Assembly: GCA_013396915.1 (NCBI GenBank)
Contig: VWZL01002558.1
Span: 125,021-189,020, forward strand
DNA: 64,000 bases
Source of the DNA: Stercorarius parasiticus
Lineage: Eukaryota > Chordata > Aves > Charadriiformes > Stercorariidae
Reading direction: 5' to 3'
Within the stretch, counting starts at the first letter, position 1. Each line of letters starts with the position of its first letter. Both the position numbers and the translations under genes were made by a program. Positions 37,055 to 48,073 of the stretch are shown one piece after another. The notes beneath the pieces are model-generated. The model did no database searches. It saw nothing but the letters and a program-made list of their open reading frames with translations, and was not told the DNA's origin.

Positions 37055-40011
37055 CTGTCATACACAGTTGGCTGGCGCTAATAAGGAGTGATTTTAGGCT
37101 TTGCATGTTGAACCTGGACTTCAGATGTATACCAGAGGTGGGGTGATGGGCCCTTTGTTACAAGGGAGGGATCTTCATCTCCCTTGTGATTTGTTTCCTT
37201 CCTCTATACAACAGCATCCTTCTGATGCAGGCAGGGGAAGTTTTCAAAATCCTGGGAACTGAAAACTGCCTCCTGCTTGCCTCCTGTCCCCGTGGCACAG
37301 TCTGAGACTGCCCTGAGCTGCAGGAGATGTCAACGCATGTACCCGTCAAACAAAGGTCCTTTTGTGCCAATGGAAAGGGCTTTTGGGGGGGATTCAGTTT
37401 ATCATTAAGATGAGTTGGGATGTTAACTTTACAATAGGTTAAGAATTTGCTCCCTTGAAGGTCCTATTCCTTTCCAAGCTTGGGGAGGCAGAGGGGACAG
37501 CACAGAGAGGGATACCTATCTGAATGGTGTCTGCATGCACCCTCATTTTTAGTTAATGACAGTGACACCAGCATTTGGTGAGAGAGTAATTTTTTAGATA
37601 AGCTTTGACAGAGCACCCACAGAATTAAAATTGGTGACTTCCAAGGCTTTTTTTTTGCCCCAGACATGTGCTAATGTTTCCTTCTGAATAATTCCTTGAA
37701 AAAAAAGGAGGGTGAAGAGGGCTGCGCTAAACAGGCTGCTTCCAAAATCCCTTCGTTGTGATTTATTGTGATTTGTATGGAAGGCAAGTGGACCTGTATC
37801 CGCTGCGGGAAGGAAAATGGAGAAATTTGTTCTATAGTGAATATGATATAGGGTATATATTATTACTACTAATTGCAAAGGTAGTGAGTGGAATGGGGAC
37901 ACCTTTTCATGGGGACACAAGCGGGGAAGGCATGCTTTTTCAAGTGGATCAAGAAAACCTCAAACGCAGGCAGTCTGAAAGGCAGGAGAAAATCTGAGGC
38001 TGAATGCTCAGTGCAGCCTTTGGAAGCAGGTTTGTATCTAACAAAACATACAAAGCCCTACCAAGCATGGAATAACCAATTCATCATTTTAAATGAGGGC
38101 TATAAAAAATTACAGTCAGCACATAATAGGTGTTTTGCACCCATGCTAAGTACTGCCAAGAAAATAGTTACCCAAGCAAATCAATAAAGTATCATTCCTT
38201 TCCAAGGTCTTCCTGTCCCAGTCCCTGAACCTCTCATTTTGGAGGAGTACTGAAACCTGTTCGAGATTTATTTTGATGAAAGTAAGTATCTCTGCATTAT
38301 CAGGCAGTAAAGAAGTTGTTTACTACTACTCCAGGAGTGTTGAAAAATCCCTCTGAATACATACTTGCATTGTAGCTATCATAAAAATGTCTACTGGCTA
38401 TTGGAGCCCCCAGATTGACATTTTTTCTTTCCAGAAAACAAAGAGTTCAGCCCGAGACCTAGAAATTGCTTCATAAGAAAACCATCTGTGTTGAGAGAGA
38501 TGGACGGAGGTATACTGTCACATACACAGTTCAAGTTTGGTATAAAACATTTCTATTCATATTCCGTTAGCAAATAAGCCTGGGCTGAGGTAGCAGCACC
38601 TGTTCGGGGTTCGTTTCCTATAAATCAGGCTAGATGTTTAATATGTTCCTCATTACCGGAGCGTTTGAAAACCAGCAATACACCTGAAAACCAATTTGCT
38701 GGCATAAATGTTCCCACAAAGTGGTGAATTTTCAGCTCACACTGTCAATTATTGGCAGGAAGCAAATTTTGACTTGGGCCTTGTCAAGGTTAACACAATT
38801 CACAGGCATACTGCTCCAATCAAGCTATGAAAATGCAGTGTGCAGGATACGCCATTGCAAGAGCTGGAATTCCAAATTTTTTAACACATGCAACGGAATC
38901 TTTGCACAGGAACTGCATATATAAAATGATTATGTGAAAATTTTCAAATAGCAAAGATGTTGAAGAAAATCTTCATCTGTTTGCAAAACGTGTGAACGGG
39001 AGAAAAGCTGACTCAGCTCCTGGCTGTGAAAGGCTTGCCCTGCTCTGAGTGATACTGTGCCGAGTAGTTGGCAGAGCAAAGCCGCAAAGGGGAAAATGCC
39101 TTGCACTTTGGGGATTTGCCCCAGAAACATACCAGAGTGATATCCCCGGCTCTGCTCTTGAACCCAAGGCAGTCTGGGGGAGTCAGAAGACAAGGAGGAA
39201 GAGTGCTGACCTGCTTGGCGTAGGGGAGTGGTAGATAGGTTTCTCATCCCTGTGTCATCTCCTGTCGGCCATGAGATCCTGAGGGGAGATGCCAAGTGAC
39301 CAGGCTTTGTGGACCTCTAGCACCTTACTAGATCTCCAGGGGCTGCAGGTGTCTTCCTGTTGAGGGACTGGGCATTTAGGATGAGATTCAGCTTTTGTTT
39401 TAGTCATCTAAAAGTTACATGTCTGTTTGAAGCTACTCATTTAGGCTTCCTGCAGACAGCAACTTCTTAAGCCTCGACTTGAAGCCTTGACTTTATCTGG
39501 ATGGGTTTTCTCAAGATCCCAATCAAGGAGGGTGATTTTGTGGGGATGTGGAGAAGACCCAACTTCTGCAAGTCTGAAATCATTAAAGTTTTAGCCTGCA
39601 TGGACACCCTTCGGGCAAGGGGGCAAACTTCAGCACTTGTTGGAGCCAAGATGAATGAAGGAGTGGAAAAGTCCTGCTCATCATTGGAAGGAGACAGCGC
39701 TGTTCCTGTGTGCCTTGTACTTGTGAGGAGGATGGGTCAGGTTTTAGCGTCAGGTGTTGTGAGCAGCAGGTAATGGGGGCAGTTCAAAAGATCCAGGGCA
39801 GCTCTTGTATCTCTATCTGGGAAGTCCCACTACCAGAGAGAGGAGGGTACAGGGGAGGTGAAAGAGCCAGGAAAGAGCAGATTGCCATAGGAATTGAGAG
39901 TGGCTCATATCCTGCCTTTCACTCATACAGCTGGAGATTCTGTTTTCCAGACTTGGCACAACACTGACTCTTCTTCATTATCCTCCTTCTCCCAGCTGGA
40001 AAACATAATTG

Positions 40012-40200
40012 GTGAGACACTGCAACAGGTTGCCCAGGGAAGCTGTGGGTGCCCCATCCCTGGAAGTGTTCAAGGCCAGGTTGGATGGAGCTTTGAGCTG
40101 CCTGGTCTAGTGGGAGGTGTCCCTGCCCATGGCAGGGGGGTTGGAACTAGATGATCTTTAAGGTCCCTTCCAACTCTAACCACTCTATGATTCTATCAAT
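40012..40200 (+). mobile_element. CR1 LINE 3' end, plus strand
   Basis: This is a strongly 5'-truncated CR1 copy. The sequence follows the CR1 3' end consensus in order: 'acactgcaacaggttgccca', 'ccccatccctggaagtgttc', 'tggtctagtgggaggtgtcc', 'ggttggaactagatgatctt', 'aaggtcccttccaact' and the terminal 'ctatgattctatcaat'. Only about 190 bp of the element remain, covering the end of ORF2 and the 3' untranslated part. No target-site duplication is expected for CR1 and none is called. Confidence 0.95.
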
Positions 40201-41510
40201 ATTCTTGCATTGCCTGAGCATGGTCTTTTTTTTAGTAAACTGAAATACTGGGTTCAGAGCAAATGTTAGTGGTGCTTTTTATGTTCTACGTCCCTTACTT
40301 AACTCCAAATTCCTCCTTTTTTGCTAACCTTACAAATAAACCCAGTATTCTTGCTGAAGTTCTTCATTTTTACATCTTGAATAAGCCTCTCTTATTGATG
40401 TCTACCTTTATATTTCTATGTACAAATCTATCAAGACCATCAAGAAATGGTTTCCCAAACAGAATTTATTGCAAAGCTGATTATGTATTAATATATACAA
40501 ATGACAAATCTAAAACACAATGTCAAAAAGCAAGAAAATGCAATCAAGAATTTATTATTCTCCCATTACTATTCAGCTGGGAAAATAGCTGCTCTACTTT
40601 ACCAGAATAACTTCCCCCTCCCAAAGCTCACACCCAACCCAGGTTTTCTAAGTAAGTGCCACAGAATTATTTGTCATAAAATACTTCAATGTATAATAAT
40701 ATCAGAAGTTCACCATAATTTATCCACCTGTTTTTCTCACTTCTATATTCCAGGTAGGCTTATTATAAAAATTTATTATCACACATATACATTGTGTACG
40801 TGCACGTGTGTCTCTAAACTTACTGGTCCATTTTACAGACAGAATAAGCATCTTCTGCGTTTCATAACCTTGCATCTTGTTCTCTTTTATACCAGTTTTT
40901 CCAACATTGCATATAAGGTTTCTTCTGAAAGATATTCACACAAGTGCTTCTCTCCAGGAATTGCTCTATCCCAAGCCTCAATTTAACTTTTTTTTTGGTA
41001 ATTAAAACCCAATAATTTGAATAAAATGCGTTTGAGAAAAAAATTTGATGCTTTGCTTTTCCCCTTGGAAGATGACGTTGTGACAATGTCTTATCTGCCC
41101 TATAGTCCCATTTTATACCTCAGGGAATAATTGTTCCTGAGGCCTTTTTCAACCGCAGGACTCATGCTGACCATTTTGTTACCCCTCACGTGGTGAGATA
41201 TTAGGAGGTGCGGGAAAAGTATTATGTGTTGCAATGTCTTTGGTTAGCAACACCTCTGCGCATCGTCTATGGACACCACTATATTTGCTTGCCAAGTATT
41301 GCTAATTTTGGACGTATTTTCGACGCAGAAATTCCTAGGTGCCCACATAGCAAGTGATGAAATGTCACTCATTTGCAGTGGAAAAGTCTTTATTTTTGGG
41401 AAGTCCATGGCAGCTGTAGCCCTGTTTTTGTTACTGCCCTATTGTCTGAGGGATACGGTGGTTCAGGACAAGAGGAACAACAGGAGCAAAACGGTTGACG
41501 TACACATGCA

Positions 41511-41660
41511 CATAGGTGCACACACACGCACATACACACATATACGGATTGTATGGCATACGTTATATACTATACATATACTTGTATACAGTACTATATA
41601 CTAGTAGCAGGTGTGTGTATGTGCGTGTGTATTTGTGCACATACACACACACACTTAGGT
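41511..41660. repeat. CA/TG microsatellite arranged as an inverted repeat
   Basis: A CA-type run (41518-41540), an AT-rich middle with TATAC/GTATA words, a TG-type run (41610-41630) and a second CA run (41636-41655) follow one another. The 19 bases at 41522-41540 are the exact reverse complement of 41612-41630, including the non-CA interruptions (CGCACAT against ATGTGCG). This gives a perfect 19-bp stem with a 71-nt loop. The matching interruptions suggest an inverted duplication of one microsatellite and not two independent repeats. Confidence 0.9.
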
Positions 41661-41933
41661 CTGAACATAATACGAAATGATCTCCCCGTGTTTCACACAG
41701 AGGCAATCACTCTACAAGCACATATAAGAAGTCATTATAATAGTTATTCTATTTATGGAGAAATGTGTAGCTAAAATGTAGGAAAATTATTGTTCTCCAT
41801 ATTCTCAGTTTTTTATTGAAGAAACAAATCACACAATAAATTACATCTGATTTGCATGAAATGTTGCATGCACCTACAGCTCAGCATGAACCTGGGGAAA
41901 GACATTGTTTTAATTCCATAGCCTTTATAGCCA

Positions 41934-41957
41934 TTTGTTTGTTTGTTTGTTTTTTTA
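41934..41957 (+). repeat. (TTTG)n tetranucleotide microsatellite
   Basis: About four TTTG units run into a T-rich tract. It is a simple repeat. Confidence 0.85.
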
Positions 41958-43858
41958 ATATAAATTTCTGAGCTATAATTCTTATTTGGCTTCTCTCATA
42001 TTGGATGGGCCCTCCTGGGTGTCATTTAACATCCGCTAATTGCCATGGTGGGTGAGGAAAGAGTACTGCCCGTTGCCCAGGACGAGGCGGAGGAGAAGCA
42101 GGGGGCACTATGTGCCTGCCCCGCGGCAATGATGGATGCTGTCCCTGCTGGGAGCTGCTGCCACTTGCTGTGGAGATGCTCAGAGGGAAGGGAGGCTCCT
42201 GGGAGGGTCCTGAAACAACTTGGTTGCATCAGCTGTTTGCCTCAGGACAGCCCAACATGCTGAAGATTTTGGCCTCTCCTTTTCCTCCAGTTTTTCCCCC
42301 TTCGTGTCTCTGGATGTCACCAGTGAGATGAAGAGCACTTATTTCCCCATCATAGGTCCCCCTGAGGTGTCTGGAAGCTGCAAAGCAGCCCCTACATGCA
42401 CATCAGCCGGAGGACAAACCTGGACCAGGTCCGGAACGGTGGTGTGGTCGGTGTGGTGGTGCACTGACACTCCTTGACCCCACAGGGGAAATGAAGTCCT
42501 TGCATATACAGCCTGAAGAAATCTGTCCAAAACCTAGGCCGAGAGCCATCAACAAGACCTGACTAGGTCTGAGTGAAAATTTGCCATCCAGAGGAAAATT
42601 GGATTTTTGATGAAGTATCCCTTTATTTTTTGCAATGAGTGTGTACTTTCCCCAGAAATTACAACATTTCCTGTAAGAAGCGTATGCTTTAATATAGAAA
42701 CATTTTTGGTAGAGATAGTCTACCAAATGGTAGGGGAAGGGCAAGAGAGGGCAAAGGCAGAAGCCAGCAGGGCAGTAAGAACCCTTTAGCCTCTATTACC
42801 ATCTTTGCCTCCTTCTTCCCCCTTATGTCTACGTCTGACAGTGCTTCCTGGGAGGTAGAGGTCCGTTGATTTTTATTTTCTCCTCTCAGCTAAACTGTTT
42901 CCTGGCGCAGCCTAAGGTTACTGTGATTCACCATTCATTCTCTTGAAAAAAAGCCCAATACCTCAGGAATCTCCCACCATGTGAGGCACATTCTGATGAG
43001 AGAGCTCAAGTCATAGAAGGGGAGTGGGTGGTATTAGGCCTGTGCTCCACATTAAAGTAGTTTGGTTTTGAGTCATGGTTCTCCCGCAGTTAATTGTCGC
43101 TGCAAGATCCCATTTTGCTAGACGATGGGTTCTTCAGAAGAAATGTTTGAAGGAGTGCAGCAAAAAACCAAAAGTGGAAAAAAGTATTCCAGCCAAGCTG
43201 GTTAAATAAGCAGTGGTACGAAGGGAAAACTGGGAGGATGTAAACACAAGAGAAGGAGGATTTTGTTTTCTAATTCAGAGAAGTACTTAAATGAAAGTCT
43301 TAAATGATTTCCTGGATGAGAGTCTTGGTAAGGTATATAAGGCATAGAGTTGTAGGATAAAACTGAATGAATAAATAGCTTCTCAAAGAGTCTTTCTCTT
43401 GGGGTTTTCAAAAAAGGACTGCATATATCATAACCCTTGCGAAAATGCAAAAGCAGCTTGTACAAGTTAATAGCAATGCTTTAGCTCTCTGTGTTTTCCT
43501 GGGGGGATCCATGGAGAGTGCAGGTTACCTGGCCTTAGCAAGCGAGCACTTGCTTTCTGATCTGACCTCTGCCTGGCAGTGGGCTCTGGCCCTTGTGCAA
43601 CTGCGAGGTATGGGTGCCTCTGCCCCCCGAGGGTGACGGGCCACTGCATTGCCCGTGCTGTGGCTGTTTCTCTGTATGCCATTGTGCCAGCAGGCCAAAT
43701 CTGTCTCACGGCCGGTCTTGGTGATGAAATGGAGATACAATGGGCAATGCCTCACAGTCAGCAATATCTTAAACAAATATCACCTTTTTCTTTCATATGG
43801 ATTTTACCCAAGGGGACTTGTAAACCTGGTTTGCGTGTGAAAGTGTTAAGCTCATTTT

Positions 43859-43896
43859 TGAGAAAGAGAGAGAGAAGGAGGGAGGGAGAGAGAGAA
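43859..43896 (+). repeat. (GA)n / GGGA-rich microsatellite
   Basis: An imperfect purine repeat of GAGA and GGAGGGAGGGAG words. It is a simple repeat with no nearby gene. Confidence 0.85.
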
Positions 43897-44100
43897 TAGC
43901 TCCCCATCTTACCTTAAAAGTTTTTAACCAGGTATTCTATACTTCCTTTCTTACTGTTGCTGAAAGCGTACTGTATCGTGCTGGAAAAACTGCTTAGTAT
44001 GCTTATGGACTCAGAAACTAATCTCAAAGTCTAGCCTTGAAGGGTGTGATCTATTGCAATTAGAAATGTATTGCTTTACAATTACTATTACCACTTGCTT

Positions 44101-44286
44101 TTACCTGCAGGCATAGAAATAAATACCTGTTGCCTGTGGATATTTATACCCTCTAAATTCCTGCAAAGAAGCCAGTCCTAATTTCAGCAGCTCTGCTGGG
44201 GTGAAGCTGATGCCTCTAACTATCCCTTGCATCTGCTGAAAAGTACCGCAAGCAACCACATCTGGGTTGTAACTATGATCATGCAA
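44101..44286 (-). other. Unrecognised open frame with splice-like end
   Basis: A minus-strand frame of about 61 codons ends next to a good donor-like sequence (CTGCAG then GTAAAAG). The peptide (for example FTPAELLKLGLASLQEFRGY) is plausible but unrecognised. The start used by the frame is TTG, and no clean acceptor was located. The underlying DNA may equally be an old repeat. Confidence 0.15.
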
Positions 44287-47200
44287 TTATTGTCACCTGT
44301 CTGTAGCAAAAAGTTAGAAAATAAGCCTATTTAGAACACCAGTCTGATCTGGAAAGTCTAGGAATTGCTGCAATAACCTAGTGCTGGACTTATTATGTGA
44401 TTTCTTCACTTGGAGAATATTAATGTCCAAGCATCTTTTTCATTATTCACTCCTTAGCATTTCTGAAGAATGATGCCAGAGTTACTATGTGTGTATCATC
44501 CCTTGCTCTTGGATATGATAACCAGCTGTCATCGGTACTGTATTTGTGGATATATCAGAAATGAATAAATATCAATTAATTAACAGATAAGTATGATGAC
44601 ATCAGTGTTCAGGTGCATGCTGGCTAAGGAGTGGTGAGTCGTTCCGATTGCTCCTGTCTTGGACACTCCTTGAGTGGCATGTCCCAAGGGTGGTTTAACA
44701 AGGTTGTTACGGCAGCGCCTTCACCAGATGTCTGTACTCATCCAGCAGAGAGAAAGGCTGCAGGAACAAGGTGCGGTTGGTACTCAGCTCTGCCCTACTT
44801 GGCAGCTCAGTGGGAAGGAGCCCAAGCAGGTGACCAAAGCCAGGTCTACGCAGGAGTCTCAGGAGATTGAAGGCAAATTATGAGTGCGAAGCTCATAAAG
44901 AGTGTTTATGCGTCTTCCGTCTTCTGTTATTGGTTTCTTCATGGGCCGAATGGAGTTTTGAGGCTATGGGCTGAAATGGGGGGACAAAACTGATCTAGGT
45001 TAAAAATATTCCCTGCTCTGCCTTGTTCCTTGTGTTTTTTGCAAGCTTGGGTAAGCTCATCATCCCAGGTCACCACGTGCTCCCTCACACTGTCAGTGCA
45101 GTTCAGGGGACGAGGGTCTGTGTGTGTGGATGGGAGCGCAGAAGGAGCTTTGGTCCCTGAGCCGTCCTGAAGGAAACCACCATGGATCAGACTTTTCCCT
45201 CTCCCACGCGTCTAGGTCTAGAACAAGTCTACCACAATTGGCAAAAGCTGGCCTAGCAGAAAGCTGAACTTACCCTGTGTCAGAAGCTGCAGGACTTGAC
45301 AGGACTTTTCAGACCCGATGCAGGGGTGGTTTAACCACCTAAAAGCAGATGGTGGCGTTTGCTGAGGGCTGCCTGTAAGTGAAACACTCCCTCAGCCCCT
45401 GCCCGGACTGACTGCTGCCAGAAGAGACCGGAGGCAGCGCAACTGCACTTGTTGGGCTTTGTTTGTGGGAACAAAACCTGGCATTATTCAGCACATGTTT
45501 GGGGTACATGCTGGGGATCAAAGCGTCTTGTGAGCAGTTAGTTTTGCGGAAATGAAGGAGTTCACCTTTAAAACAAGATATAACGGGGGGAGAATTTGCT
45601 TTGCTACTTACGGTGAGTTAAGGGGGATGGTATTTTCTGACTATTGCTTGCTAACCAGAAACCACAAGGAAACGAAATTGAGCAATAAGGGACTGCTGTG
45701 TGCACCATATACTTGTCAGGTTAGTGCGCGATGCCAGATTGAGGAGCGGCTGGGTGCAGATGCTCGCTGCAGAAACATTTTGAAGGAACGGCTTGATGAA
45801 TTTCAGTGCCTTTTCTAGTCATTATCTCTTGCAGTTACAAACTTGCAAACAAAACCTTTGAACTACACATAAGAGTGGCAGCATATATTTTATAAAAAAG
45901 AAATTAATAGAATTTTTAAAGTAAAATTTGATATTGTATCTTTTGCAAATCTTTTCCTTGGGTGGGTTGTAGGCCTTACTGGAACCCTGTTCAGCTTTTA
46001 CTTTCTATGTTTTCAGGGTGCTCAGTGGTAACAAGGGATAGAAACAGGTGCTTCTCAAATTGTGCCTTATAAATCCCACAGATATAAAAATATATGTCTG
46101 TTCCTATCGGATTTCACAGACGTACATATGCCTCCACCACAGTATTGCTTAGATCCTATATGGCAATAGAGTTTATGTCATTGTTTGAGGAAGGAACACA
46201 GTGCTGTAAGTCGTACACTCCACAAAGCAGACTGATATTTCTTTTGTACAGTAGCAAGAGAGGTTTCCTGCTGATGGGTGAATGTGGAAGATATGAACAC
46301 AAAAGCAAGGTTAATACTGGTGATATGCACACTTTCACCCTTCTTTCTCAGTTAATGAGATCCCGCTGGCTTTTCCAAGAGGGGTGAATCTTTCCACGGG
46401 CCATCCCTTGAAGTGGCCTGCTGTACTGTGGGTTCCCAGGGCCCCCCATGAATGGGGAGAGAGGGAAAATCCCTGCACGATGGGAGAGGTGGGAGCACCA
46501 GGGGAAGGTAAAGTCCATCTACTTCTTGCTCTGATCTTCACACCCTCCCATTTTTCTCCTCTCTTCTGAACGACACAAAATTACCTCCTGCCCCGTGCAA
46601 GGGGGGGATTGCTACACGCTGCTGCAACCACCCATCACTCCCAGCAGTGCCATTTACTTGACAGTTACATATACAAGATAGCTGTAGGGATTGCAGCTTT
46701 GCTTGGCTTGCAGCATTACTCACCAGCAAAGAGAAAAACCTGCCACATACCCTACAATGCTGAAATCTGCTCCTCGGTTTTGTATAAACAATTCTCACAT
46801 TATTGCATCCTCTCACACATGATTGTCTGAAGCACTTAAGTGATATGAAATTATCATCAATATAGCTGTCACAGGTGAAAAAAGCATACAGAGTGTTTAT
46901 GATGCAGTTCAAGCTAGTCATTGATTTCTGGACCTACTGTAGCACTTCAGGGCATATCTCAAAGCCAAGCGATGTCCTTGAGAGCTGGCATTTGTGTCTG
47001 GATTTCTGAATGAGGTGGAAGAAGTGATTTAAAACCTTTGCATGACCTGATTCACAAGTCTGACTTCTCCCATTGAGGGTAACGTGCATGTCCCCTGCAA
47101 ACAGGTGATTCTGATGTACCATGAGTCTGGGTATCTGAAGACCATATAAATAGACTGGATATCAGGGACTGTCTTAGATACCAGGATGGTGAACTAGGAG

Positions 47201-47931
47201 GCATGGTCTAGCCTCCCCCAGTTTGCCAGAACACTTATTTCTCTGATGTTATTTCCTTCTAGGCAGAGGAGCTCAGTAGAGCTGCAGAGCCACACATTTT
47301 GGAAAAATTGGCATCACTGCTTGTTCTTGGACTTGTGGGCACATAAAGTTAGTCTACCAGGCGGTACTAGTCATACCTGGCTCTCCTGCTGCGCTCAATC
47401 TGGGGAAATTGCAAAATATTTCTCACTAACAGGAGAATTATTACCGTCCACAGCTTTTTGGTGTCGAACTGGAGCTGCAAGATGTGAATTGGCATGCCAA
47501 AGTCAACCAACCCCACCCTGGAAAATGATTTTAGGTCATAGGCCAGTCAGTTCTCTAGCTCTTGGGCAAAACCACACCTCTTCTTATGTGGAGATCTGAA
47601 TACAGCACTGAGGTCTTGGTAGATGAACACTGGGACTTGTCATGTACTCCAAGTGCCAGCGAAATGCTACCAAGATTGGAACAATATTGGATTTGTTGAC
47701 TGTTCTTGTTCTGGCCGAAAATCCCAATTGTACGTCTGTTCCTTCCAACTTGGAAAGGCTCTTCCAGTGGAAGCAGTTTCCAGGAGACATAACTTCTTTT
47801 CATACCTGGCCTATTAAGGAAAATGCCAAAAAATGTTTCTTTCACCCATCCCTGAATACCCTGTCTGTGGATGAGGTTTGATGGACAGAAAATAACGGCA
47901 GGGATTAAGAAACATGGAGAGTATTCCCTGC

Positions 47932-48073
47932 TCTGTCACTGACTCCAGGGCGCTGCTTTTCTTTGTGCTTCTATAGCTTCATTTGTAGAAGGGGGGACCG
48001 AATTATACCAATCCACTTCTGTAAAATATTTTGAGATCCTCAGCTGCATTTTAAGTGTTTTATTATTTTTCTG
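47932..48073 (+). repeat. Ancient MIR-like SINE (amniote type)
   Basis: The segment follows the tRNA-derived MIR-type consensus in order: a 'ctgtcactgactccagggc' part (for '...agtcacttagcctct...'), 'gtgcttctatagcttcattt' followed by 'gtagaa' (for 'gtgcctcagtttccccatctgtaaaa'), then 'ctgtaaaatattttgagatc' and 'ctcagctgc', and finally 'taagtgttttattatt'. The last two parts match the 3' end of amniote MIR elements (the 'gtaaagcgctttgagatcct' and 'tattatta' wording). It is highly diverged, as expected for an element older than birds. Confidence 0.6.

Larger units (their letters stand above)
28961..40011. other. Unique-looking DNA without a recognised gene
   Basis: I see no supportable complete gene. 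A minus-strand exon-like segment at 29774-29911 is listed separately. A short segment ending near 29340 ('ctggactagatgatat') faintly recalls a CR1 3' end but is too short to call. The 35690-35800 stretch and the 36380-36560 stretch are AT-rich with TAAT cores and may be conserved non-coding DNA. A GC-richer block at about 34040-34440 and the block at 35850-36190 have overlapping open frames without domains. A minus-strand open frame at 36788-37054 ends in a helix-like peptide but is unrecognised. Confidence 0.55.
40201..47931. other. Unique-looking DNA without a recognised gene
   Basis: I see no supportable gene. The long AT-rich frame at 40501-40986 and the hydrophobic frame at 41269-41604, which runs into the CA/TG microsatellite, look like chance. 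Simple repeats at 41511-41660, 41934-41957 and 43859-43896 are listed separately. A GC-richer patch at 42040-42200 lacks the CpG density of an island. A consensus plus-strand donor (ACG then GTGAGT) lies at about 45613-45618 within the open frame 45552-45818, but no matching acceptor or recognisable peptide supports an exon. Confidence 0.55.

Noticed and set aside
40501..40986. 161-codon plus-strand open frame
   Set aside because: The frame lies in AT-rich sequence. The peptide is a patchwork of Leu/Ile/His/Cys without a domain, and the frame has no splice or poly(A) context.
41269..41604. Open frame with a hydrophobic stretch that could be a membrane protein
   Set aside because: Its C-terminal third is the translated CA/TG microsatellite, and no family is recognisable.
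42040..42200. Possible CpG island
   Set aside because: GC is raised, but CpG dinucleotides are sparse and no promoter-like features accompany it.
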